Part shown: positions 1 to 4,737 of the stretch, piece after piece | Numbering within the stretch: position 1 is the stretch's first letter | How the letters are laid out: every line of letters starts with the position of its first letter | From: Solirubrobacterales bacterium | GTDB taxonomy: Bacteria; Actinomycetota; Thermoleophilia; Solirubrobacterales; Solirubrobacteraceae | Length of the DNA stretch: 5,585 nucleotides | Direction of reading: 5' to 3' | NCBI GenBank assembly: GCA_016215085.1 | Contig: JACRMD010000099.1 | Coordinates: 1 to 5,585 of the forward strand | Notes under the pieces: generated by a model | What the model was told of the DNA's origin: nothing | The model's input: only the letters and a program-made list of their open reading frames with translations | The model's database searches: none | Translations under genes and position numbers: made by a program

Positions 1-1583
1 ACGAGGTGCGCGGGGTCATCGACCTGGTCGACATGAAGGCCTACGAGTACGACGGGACCGGCCGGGAGAACTGCAAGGAGATCCCGATCCCCGACGACCT
101 GCGCGCGCAGGCCGAGGAGTACCGCGAGAAGCTCATGGACGAGGTCGCGGAGGTCTCCGACACGCTGATGGAGCGCTACCTCGAGGGCGAGGAGATCTCC
201 CACGACGAGATCGTCACCGCCCTGAAGGACGGCACCAACCACGGTGACATCTTCCCGGTGGTGTGCGGCGTCGCGACGCGGAACATGGCCACCAACCGCC
301 TCCTGGACGCGATCGTGGAGGACCTGCCCTCGCCGGTCAAGCACGGCGAGATGGAGGTCTCCGACCACGTGGCGCTCAAGCCGTCCGAGGACGGCGAGCT
401 CTTCGCCTACGTCTTCAAGACGCGCGCCGACCCGTTCGCCGGGCGCATCAACCTCTTCCGCGTCTACCAGGGCGTGCTGCCGCACGACACCCAGCTGCTG
501 AACACCCGCACGCACAACAAGGAGCGCGTCGGGTCGCTGCTGACGTTCAACGGCAAGGAGTCGGTCACCGTCGACGAGTTCGGCCCGGGCGACATCGGCG
601 CGGTGGCCAAGCTCAAGGAGACCCGCGCGGGCGACTGGCTCGCCGCCCGCGACGAGCCGATCGCGATGCCGGCGATCAAGCTGCCGGCGCCGGTCATGGC
701 CTTCGCGATGGAGCCCAAGAGCAAGGGCGACGAGGACAAGGTCTTCACCGCGCTGCGGCGGCTGCAGGAGGAGGACCCGACGATCGACCTGCATCGCGAC
801 CAGCAGACCGGCGAGCAGATCGTCGCCGGGCTCTCGCAGATCCACGTCGAGGTCATCGTCGACCGCCTGAAGTCGCGCTTCGGGGCCGAGGTGACGCTCA
901 AGCCGCCGCGCGTGCCCTACCAGGAGACGATCCGCCGGGGCGCCAAGGCCCACGGCCGCCACAAGAAGCAGACCGGCGGCCGCGGCCAGTTCGGCGACTG
1001 CCACATCGAGATCGAGCCGATCGAGAGCGAGGACGGCGGCACCTTCGAGTTCGTCAACGCGATCAAGGGCGGCGTCATCCCGCAGGGCTTCATCCCCGCG
1101 GTCGAGAAGGGCGTGCTCGAGGCGATGGCCCACGGGCCGGTCGCCGGCTACCCGGTCAAGGGCGTGCGGGTGACGCTCTTCGACGGCTCCTACCACTCGG
1201 TGGACTCGTCGGAGATGGCCTTCAAGACGGCCGGCTCGATCGCGATGAAGGACGCGCTGGCGCAGGCCGGGGCGGCGCTGCTGGAGCCGATCATGATCGT
1301 GACGCTGAGCGTGCCCGAGGACGCCGTCGGCGACGTCATCGGCGACCTCAACTCGCGCCGCGGGCGCCCGCAGGGCATGGAGCCGGGGCCGGGCGGCATG
1401 ACCGAGGTCAAGGCCGAGGTGCCGATGGCCGAGATGCTCACCTACGCGCCGGACCTGCGGTCGCTGACCGGCGGCCAGGGCGACTACACGATGGAGTTCC
1501 TGCGCTACGAGGAGGTGCCCTCGCACCTCGCGCAGAAGGTCGTCGAGCAGGCGGCCGAGGACGCCGAGGCGGTCAAGGCGTAG
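1..1583 (+). CDS. Elongation factor G paralogue (EF-G2/FusA2-like), 5' truncated by window edge
   Basis: Ribosomal translocation GTPase family, cytoplasmic. The reading frame is open from base 3, so the GTG at 6 is an internal valine codon and not the start. About 525 residues remain of a usual ~700; the missing part is the GTP-binding core of domain I. Counting from base 6, the visible order is: end of the G domain with a G5-like CGVATRN (Val where most EF-Gs have Ser) and LLDAIVEDLPSP; domain II from about residue 120; domain III with EPKSKGDEDK at 236-245; domain IV with HKKQTGGRGQFGD at 319-331 and the tip motif GSYHSVDSSE (His397); domain V from about 426 with GDLNSRRGRPQGMEP. HKKQTGGRGQFGD is typical of the second EF-G type rather than canonical FusA, and no rpsL/rpsG/tuf neighbours follow, which also favours a paralogue. 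The domain IV tip is EF-G-like, arguing against a TetM-type protection protein. EF-G identity is very likely; the subtype is probable. Confidence 0.93.
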   Translation, partial: EVRGVIDLVDMKAYEYDGTGRENCKEIPIPDDLRAQAEEYREKLMDEVAEVSDTLMERYLEGEEISHDEIVTALKDGTNHGDIFPVVCGVATRNMATNRLLDAIVEDLPSPVKHGEMEVSDHVALKPSEDGELFAYVFKTRADPFAGRINLFRVYQGVLPHDTQLLNTRTHNKERVGSLLTFNGKESVTVDEFGPGDIGAVAKLKETRAGDWLAARDEPIAMPAIKLPAPVMAFAMEPKSKGDEDKVFTALRRLQEEDPTIDLHRDQQTGEQIVAGLSQIHVEVIVDRLKSRFGAEVTLKPPRVPYQETIRRGAKAHGRHKKQTGGRGQFGDCHIEIEPIESEDGGTFEFVNAIKGGVIPQGFIPAVEKGVLEAMAHGPVAGYPVKGVRVTLFDGSYHSVDSSEMAFKTAGSIAMKDALAQAGAALLEPIMIVTLSVPEDAVGDVIGDLNSRRGRPQGMEPGPGGMTEVKAEVPMAEMLTYAPDLRSLTGGQGDYTMEFLRYEEVPSHLAQKVVEQAAEDAEAVKA

Positions 1584-1592
1584 GCCGCCGCC

Positions 1593-1624
1593 TTGCAGGG
1601 CCGCCCGGGCCCCCTTGGTAGCCT
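1593..1624 (+). promoter_or_regulatory. Possible promoter for the zinc-ribbon gene
   Basis: TTGCAG at 1593-1598 and TAGCCT at 1619-1624 resemble weak -35 and -10 elements, but the 20-nt spacer is long. The -10-like TANNNT lies 12 nt before the GTG start at 1637, so a transcript would have almost no leader. The elements overlap the hairpin at 1601-1630. A similar pair precedes the gene at 2461, which is the main reason to list it. Confidence 0.3.
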
Positions 1625-1630
1625 GGGCGG
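1601..1630 (+). terminator. GC hairpin after the EF-G gene, terminator-like
   Basis: Arms at 1601-1610 (ccgcccgggc) and 1621-1630 (gcctgggcgg) form a 10-bp stem with one G-U pair and a 10-nt loop. It starts 17 nt after the EF-G stop. Three more pairs (1598-1600 with 1632-1634) can form around a bulged G. No T-run follows, so termination would be of the U-less kind often proposed for high-GC actinobacteria. It also lies just before the next start codon and could act on that gene's 5' end instead. Confidence 0.5.
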
Positions 1631-1636
1631 GCCCCT

Positions 1637-2425
1637 GTGACCCGGAAGTCGATCACCACGAACCCGGCCATCGTCACCTGCGACGTGTGCGGCCGGACCC
1701 TGCTGCGCGGCGAGCAGTCCGACGTGTTCCTGCACCAGGGCGCGCGCAAGGACGTGTGCGAGCTGTGCACCCAGCGGGCCGTCCACGAGGGCTGGATCCG
1801 CGAGGGCCTCGACGACGTGCTCACGCGCGGCCGCGACCGCTCGCGCAAGCGCGCCGGCTCCCTGCTGGGCCGCCTGCGCGCCCGTCGCGCCGAGCAGGCC
1901 GCGCCCGAGCCCGAGTACCTGGCCCCGCCTCCGGAGCCCGCCTACGACGCGCCGCCGCCCGAGCCGGTCGAGGCCTACGAGCCCGAGCCGGCCTACGCGC
2001 CGCCGCCCCCGCCGCCCGAGCCGGTGCCCGAGCCCGCCCCGGCGCGCTCGCGCGAGCCCGACGTGCCGCTCTACGAGCACCGCTCCGTGCGCGGCGTGCC
2101 GACCAACGCCGAGCTGAAGGTCGCCCGGGCGCTGGAGGTCTTCAACGGCAGCTCCCACACCCGCACGGTGTCGGGCGTCGCCCGCTCGCTCGGGGCGCCG
2201 ATCGTCAGCGCCCGCCCGTCGGCCACCGAGGGCAGCGTGGTCGAGATCGTCGTCGCCTGGGAGCTGTCCTGGTACCGCTTCGAGGTCGACCTCGGCAACG
2301 AGGCCGCGGGCGTCCGCGTCGCCGCCCAGGGCATGGAGCTCGACGAGCTCGAGCCCGCCGAGCAGACCCCCAACGCCGCCGCCGACGACGGTGGGCGGTT
2401 GCACCCCGCCGCGTCGCTGGCCTAG
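1637..2425 (+). CDS. Uncharacterised zinc-ribbon protein with Pro/Glu-rich linker
   Basis: I do not recognise a named family for this 262-residue protein. Three regions are visible. The N-terminal region (about 1-50) has two CxxC pairs, CDVC at 15-18 and CELC at 41-44, spaced as in a zinc ribbon. A basic helix-like stretch (about 60-88, rich in Arg) follows, then a low-complexity Pro/Glu/Ala/Tyr linker (about 90-137) with repeated PEP and PPPEP units. A folded C-terminal domain (about 148-245) includes TNAELKVARALEVFNGS and WELSWYRFEVDL. There is no signal peptide or membrane segment, so it is probably cytoplasmic. The GTG at 1637 is chosen because an in-frame TAG at 1619 leaves no start further upstream and the next Met is too far in. 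There is no clear Shine-Dalgarno sequence, only a weak GGGCGGG at 1625-1631. The linker suggests two independently moving domains; a nucleic-acid-binding or adaptor role is possible but only a guess from the zinc ribbon and basic region. Confidence 0.85.
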   Translation: MTRKSITTNPAIVTCDVCGRTLLRGEQSDVFLHQGARKDVCELCTQRAVHEGWIREGLDDVLTRGRDRSRKRAGSLLGRLRARRAEQAAPEPEYLAPPPEPAYDAPPPEPVEAYEPEPAYAPPPPPPEPVPEPAPARSREPDVPLYEHRSVRGVPTNAELKVARALEVFNGSSHTRTVSGVARSLGAPIVSARPSATEGSVVEIVVAWELSWYRFEVDLGNEAAGVRVAAQGMELDELEPAEQTPNAAADDGGRLHPAASLA

Positions 2426-2428
2426 GGT
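2399..2428 (+). promoter_or_regulatory. Possible promoter for the 71-residue protein and RNase H pair
   Basis: TTGCAC at 2399-2404 and TAGGGT at 2423-2428 are separated by 18 nt. The TA of the -10-like element is part of the preceding gene's stop codon (TAG, 2423-2425). The ATG at 2461 is 32 nt downstream and has no evident ribosome-binding site. Matches to the consensus are only partial (three of six in each box), so this is tentative. Confidence 0.35.
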
Positions 2429-2460
2429 TCGCCGCCGATGATCTCCTGCACGGTCACCTC

Positions 2461-2676
2461 ATGATCTACTGCGTCGTCCCCGAGGAGCTGGCCCCCGAGC
2501 TGTACGACAAGCTCGCGAGCTACTACGCGGACGACCCGAACGTGAAGGTCATCGTCGACCGGCGCAAGTCCGAGCGCCGCGGCGCCGAGGGTCCCGACGG
2601 CGGGCACCAGCGCGAGCGCCGCGACCGGCGCCGGCCGCGCGTGCCGGGCGAGTTCCCGCCGCTCGATCCGGAGTGA
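2461..2676 (+). CDS. 71-residue protein with DRRKSERR motif, coupled to RNase H
   Basis: This is a small soluble protein of unknown function. The N-terminal half (1-40) looks folded: a beta-strand MIYCVVP, a helix EELAPELYDKLASYY (8-22), then DDPNVKVIVDRRKSERR, in which VKVIV reads as a second strand ending in the basic DRRKSERR (33-40). The C-terminal part is highly charged and probably disordered, with a second arginine-rich run RERRDRRRPR (51-60) and a PGEFPPLDPE tail. VIVDRRxxERR is a motif I remember from short actinobacterial proteins, without a known function. The ATG at 2461 is preferred because it starts the conserved-looking MIYCVVP strand and no ATG or GTG lies nearby upstream in this frame; no good Shine-Dalgarno precedes it. 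It begins 35 nt after the zinc-ribbon gene, and its last codons overlap the RNase H start (GTGA, 2673-2676). This implies co-translation with RNase H. Confidence 0.82.
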   Translation: MIYCVVPEELAPELYDKLASYYADDPNVKVIVDRRKSERRGAEGPDGGHQRERRDRRRPRVPGEFPPLDPE

Positions 2677-3074
2677 GGCTGGTCGTCCACGTCGACGGCG
2701 GGGCGCGGGGCAACCCCGGGCCCGCCGCCGCGGCCGCGGTCGTGTCCACGCCCGAGGGCGAGGTCCTCGGCGAGGCGGCCGAGCTGCTGGGCGAGACCAC
2801 CAACAACGTCGCCGAGTACCGCGGGCTCCTGCTCGGGCTGCGCCGCGCGCGCGAGCTGGGCGCCACCGAGGTCGAGGTCGTCAACGACTCCGAGCTGGTC
2901 GCCAAGCAGGTCAGCGGCGCCTACAAGGTCAAGCACGCCGCGATGAAGCCGCTGCACGCCGAGGCGCTGGCCGAGTTGGCGCACTTCCGCTCGTGGACCA
3001 TCCGGTCGGTTCCCCGGGCCCAGAACGCCGACGCCGACGCGCTGGTCAACCAGGCGCTCGACGGCGCACGCTAG
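2673..3074 (+). CDS. Ribonuclease H type I (RNase HI family), stand-alone
   Basis: Cleaves the RNA strand of RNA-DNA hybrids, with roles in primer and R-loop removal in the cytoplasm. The 133 residues match one RNase H fold without extra domains. The acidic catalytic set is visible: D8 in VDGGARGNPG (7-16), E48 in TTNNVAEYRGLLLGL (42-56), D72 in VVNDSELVAKQ (69-79) and D122 in NADADALVNQALD (118-130). The stretch KVKHAAMKPLHAEA (85-98) fits the substrate-handling region of the short archaeal/actinobacterial RNase HI type rather than the E. coli protein with its basic protrusion. Some actinobacterial RNase HI proteins are fused to a C-terminal phosphatase-like domain; this one is not. The GTG start overlaps the previous stop by 4 nt, so translation is probably coupled; the VHVDGG strand sits immediately after it, leaving no room for a later start. 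The catalytic activity is well supported; the exact in vivo role is not. Confidence 0.95.
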   Translation: MRLVVHVDGGARGNPGPAAAAAVVSTPEGEVLGEAAELLGETTNNVAEYRGLLLGLRRARELGATEVEVVNDSELVAKQVSGAYKVKHAAMKPLHAEALAELAHFRSWTIRSVPRAQNADADALVNQALDGAR

Positions 3075-3099
3075 TCCCCGCAAACGGCGCGGTTCACGC

Positions 3100-3118
3100 A
3101 CCGGGCTCGCCGCCCGGT
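3100..3118 (+). terminator. Hairpin after the RNase H gene, terminator-like
   Basis: The arms accgggc (3100-3106) and gcccggt (3112-3118) are perfect inverted repeats around a 5-nt loop. The hairpin begins 25 nt after the RNase H stop and has no T-run. The position between two transcription units favours a U-less terminator. Confidence 0.5.
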
Positions 3119-3136
3119 CCGCCCGTCGTCGGGCCG

Positions 3137-3167
3137 GTTTGGCGCCCCGCCGGAAGTGGGGAGCGCC
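3137..3167 (+). promoter_or_regulatory. Possible stress-sigma promoter and second hairpin before the envelope operon
   Basis: GTTTGG at 3137-3142 and GGGGAG at 3158-3163 are separated by 15 nt. This loosely resembles the GTTT...GGGTAT pattern of SigB-type factors, but the -10 side matches poorly. The same bases form an inverted repeat: ggcgc (3141-3145) with gcgcc (3163-3167), extended by ccc (3146-3148) with ggg (3159-3161) around a bulged A. Either reading is tentative. The rest of the 3075-3206 gap shows only the ribosome-binding site at its end and no small gene I can support. Confidence 0.22.
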
Positions 3168-3195
3168 GTGTCTGGACGAACCCCTCGCATCGAGG

Positions 3196-3201
3196 AAGGA
3201 G
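3196..3201 (+). promoter_or_regulatory. Shine-Dalgarno sequence fixing the start at 3207
   Basis: AAGGAG ends 5 nt before the ATG at 3207. This decides the start over an in-frame ATG-less extension beginning at the GTG at 3156, which would sit inside the hairpin region and add 17 non-conserved-looking residues. Confidence 0.8.
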
Positions 3202-3206
3202 ACAGC

Positions 3207-3824
3207 ATGGCGAACGCGGGAACCACCCCGTACGGCACCTCCTCGGGTGCCTCGACCACCGGTGACGGTGGCGGCGCGACCGAGCAGGCGAAGGAGAAGG
3301 CCCAGGAGGTCAAGGGCCAGGCGCAGGAGAAGGCGCAGGAGGCCGCAGGCCAGGCCAAGGGCAAGCTGCGCGAGCAGGTTGACCAGCGCTCGACGCAGTA
3401 CGGGCAGCAGGTCAGCACCCAGGCGAGCGACATCCGCTCCGTCGGGCAGCAGCTGCGCGAGCAGGGCAAGGAGGGGCCGGCGAAGGTCGCCGACCAGGCC
3501 GCCGATCGCATCGAGCGGGCCGGGTCGTGGCTGACTCACTCCGACGGCGACCAGATCCTGCACGACGTCGAGGACTTCGCGCGCAAGAACCCGTGGGCGG
3601 TCGCCGCCGGCGGCCTCGCGCTCGGCTTCATGGCCTCGCGCTTCCTGAAGGCCTCGAGCACCGACCGCTACGACCGCCGCTCCAGCGCCGGGCAGCTCCC
3701 GCGGCACACCAGCACCCCGTACGACGAGCAGCGCTTCAGCCGCGGGCCGGACGCGGTGACCCCGCCGCCCACGTCCCCGCCGCCCACGTCCCCGCCGCCG
3801 ACCGCGCACCCCGGGGGTCGCTGA
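3207..3824 (+). CDS. Membrane protein with LEA-like 11-residue repeats and a Pro-rich tail
   Basis: A 205-residue protein without a family name I can assign. After a Gly/Ser/Thr-rich start (1-25), three consecutive 11-residue repeats run from 28 to 60: AKEKAQEVKGQ, AQEKAQEAAGQ and AKGKLREQVDQ. They are Ala/Lys/Glu/Gln-rich and resemble the 11-mers of group 3 LEA proteins and related apolipoprotein-like helices. More amphipathic helix follows to about 120. Then comes one membrane segment, NPWAVAAGGLALGF (128-141) extending to about 147, similar to the C-terminal anchor of DUF883 proteins such as E. coli ElaB/YqjD. Unlike those, about 58 residues follow it, ending in a PPPTS repeat. It is first in a three-gene operon; its TGA shares one base with the next ATG. 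No signal peptide is seen; topology is uncertain. A role at the membrane under osmotic, drying or stationary-phase stress is inference from composition and neighbours. YtxH-like annotation would be an alternative. Confidence 0.9.
   Translation: MANAGTTPYGTSSGASTTGDGGGATEQAKEKAQEVKGQAQEKAQEAAGQAKGKLREQVDQRSTQYGQQVSTQASDIRSVGQQLREQGKEGPAKVADQAADRIERAGSWLTHSDGDQILHDVEDFARKNPWAVAAGGLALGFMASRFLKASSTDRYDRRSSAGQLPRHTSTPYDEQRFSRGPDAVTPPPTSPPPTSPPPTAHPGGR
3761..3800 (+). repeat. 15-bp tandem repeat coding for PPPTS units
   Basis: The unit cccgccgcccacgtc occurs at 3761-3775 and 3776-3790 exactly, and a diverged partial third copy starts at 3791. It encodes PPPTS-PPPTS-PPPTA near the C-terminus of the preceding membrane protein. 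The repeat is a multiple of three, so changes in copy number would keep the frame. Confidence 0.9.
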
Positions 3825-4231
3825 TGGCGACCACCCCGGGCTCCTCGCCGGACCTCCGGGATCGCTCGATCGGCGAGCTCCTCAAGGAGCTCTCGACCGA
3901 GACGTCGACCCTGGTCCGCAAGGAGATGGAGCTCGCCCGGGCCGAGCTCTCCGAGCAGGGCAAGCGCGCCGGCAAGGGCGCGGGCATGCTCGGCGGGGCC
4001 GGCGTGGCCGGGCTCCTGACGCTGATGTCGCTGACCGCGCTGCTGATCCTGCTGCTCGACAAGGCGATGGACACCGCGCTCGCCGCGCTCATCGTGACCG
4101 TCCTGTGGGGCGCGATCGCCGGCGTGCTGGCCCTGCAGGGCCGCAACAAGCTGCAGGAGGCCACGCCGCCTGCTCCCCAGACCGTGGAGACCGTGAAGGA
4201 GGACGTGCGATGGGCCAAGACCCTGAAGTGA
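3824..4231 (+). CDS. Holin-X superfamily (PF07332-type) two-helix membrane protein
   Basis: A 135-residue inner membrane protein. The N-terminal region RSIGELLKELSTETSTLVRKEMELARAEL is found at 14-42 and forms a cytoplasm-like amphipathic helix. Two hydrophobic helices follow at about 55-78 and 82-104, joined by a short turn (LDKAMD). The tail VETVKEDVRWAKTLK (121-135) closes it. This order and the final KEDVxWxK motif match the 'phage holin family' proteins common in actinobacteria; E. coli YqjE is in the same family. Despite the name, nothing here is phage-derived: there is no lysin or other phage gene nearby, and the base composition matches the neighbours. The ATG at 3824 overlaps the previous stop by one base, and the gene overlaps the next by 22 nt. 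The biochemical function is unknown. I infer it works together with the two flanking membrane proteins. Confidence 0.9.
   Translation: MATTPGSSPDLRDRSIGELLKELSTETSTLVRKEMELARAELSEQGKRAGKGAGMLGGAGVAGLLTLMSLTALLILLLDKAMDTALAALIVTVLWGAIAGVLALQGRNKLQEATPPAPQTVETVKEDVRWAKTLK
4196..4202 (+). promoter_or_regulatory. Strong Shine-Dalgarno inside the Holin-X gene
   Basis: AAGGAGG lies 7 nt before the ATG at 4210 and within the Holin-X reading frame. It decides the DUF3618 gene's start over the longer open frame from 4105, and gives that gene the best ribosome-binding site in the window. Confidence 0.85.
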
Positions 4232-4710
4232 TCCGGCGCGAGATCGAGGACACGCGTGAGCGCATGGGCGACACCGTCGATGCGCTCAGCTACAAGGCCG
4301 ACGTCAAGACCCGAGCCAAGGAATCGGTGAGCGAGAAGGTGGACAACCTCAAGTCGAAGGTGACCGGCGCGACCGACCGCGTCTCGGACGCGACGCCCGG
4401 CACGGGCGACGTCAAGCACCAGGCGCGCCAGGCCAAGGGCCTCGCGCAGGAGAACCCGCTCGGCCTCGCGGTCGGCGCGGCGGCGATCGGCTTCCTGGCC
4501 GGCATGCTGATCCCGTCGACGCGGATCGAGGACGAGAAGCTCGGCGACGCCTCCGACCAGCTGATCGACCGTGCCAAGGAGGCCGGCCAGGAGGCGCTGG
4601 AGCGCGGCAAGCAGGTGGCGGGCGAGGCGGCCTCGGCGGCGAAGGACACCGCCCAGGAGCAGGGCCAGCAGCACGCCCAGGAGATGCAGGAGTCGGTCAC
4701 CTCCTCCTAG
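4210..4710 (+). CDS. DUF3618 family membrane protein
   Basis: A 166-residue protein. The N-terminus IRREIEDTRERMGDTVDAL (8-26), continuing SYKADVKTRAKE, is the DUF3618 signature (PF12277). A charged helical stretch follows (30-60). One membrane segment, NPLGLAVGAAAIGF (82-95) extending to about 101, comes next. A C-terminal hydrophilic helix (110-161) reads as loose 11-residue units from 122: AKEAGQEALER, GKQVAGEAASA, AKDTAQEQGQQ. The membrane segment matches the one in the first gene of this operon at 7 of 14 positions. DUF3618 genes commonly sit next to Holin-X genes in actinobacteria; function is unknown. It starts 22 nt inside the previous gene, so translation is coupled. The last gene of the operon, it is followed by inverted repeats and a convergent gene. 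Family assignment is strong; the envelope-stress role is inference. Confidence 0.92.
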   Translation: MGQDPEVIRREIEDTRERMGDTVDALSYKADVKTRAKESVSEKVDNLKSKVTGATDRVSDATPGTGDVKHQARQAKGLAQENPLGLAVGAAAIGFLAGMLIPSTRIEDEKLGDASDQLIDRAKEAGQEALERGKQVAGEAASAAKDTAQEQGQQHAQEMQESVTSS

Positions 4711-4717
4711 GAGGACC
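4695..4717 (+). terminator. Inverted repeat over the DUF3618 stop codon
   Basis: The bases 4702-4715 (tcctcctaggagga) form a perfect 14-bp palindrome centred on the TAG stop. As RNA it can fold with ctcct (4701-4705) pairing aggag (4709-4713) and ggtc (4695-4698) pairing gacc (4714-4717), with a 2-nt bulge. There is no T-run. It is likely part of the termination region between convergent genes. Confidence 0.45.
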
Positions 4718-4737
4718 GCCGCTGCTTCGTCAGGTCG

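Noticed and set aside
1..1583. TetM-like ribosomal protection (tetracycline resistance) protein
   Set aside because: The domain IV tip reads GSYHSVDSSE, and HKKQTGGRGQFGD and the domain V motif are EF-G type; no resistance-type loop is visible.
263..1621. Plus-strand frame of 452 codons overlapping the EF-G gene
   Set aside because: It is a +1 shadow of a clear EF-G frame; the translation is Arg/Ala/Gly-rich without motifs.
1505..2404. Minus-strand open frame of 299 codons opposite the zinc-ribbon gene
   Set aside because: The repetitive Gly/Leu/Val/Arg composition mirrors the Pro/Glu-rich coding on the other strand, and there is no start context.
3761..3800. Start of a CRISPR-like array
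   Set aside because: The units are 15 bp, directly adjacent without spacers, and encode an in-frame PPPTS repeat.
2523..3809. Long minus-strand open frame (428 codons) with Leu/Arg/Gly-rich translation
   Set aside because: It runs antisense across four well-supported plus-strand genes, has low-complexity composition typical of GC-rich shadow frames, and shows no domain motif.
3824..4231. Holin gene as evidence of a prophage or lysis cassette
   Set aside because: Holin-X family proteins are ordinary chromosomal genes in actinobacteria; no endolysin, integrase or structural phage gene is present and the composition does not change.
3736..4674. Minus-strand open frame of 312 codons opposite the envelope operon
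   Set aside because: It is antisense to three supported genes with good ribosome-binding sites and has a biased composition only.
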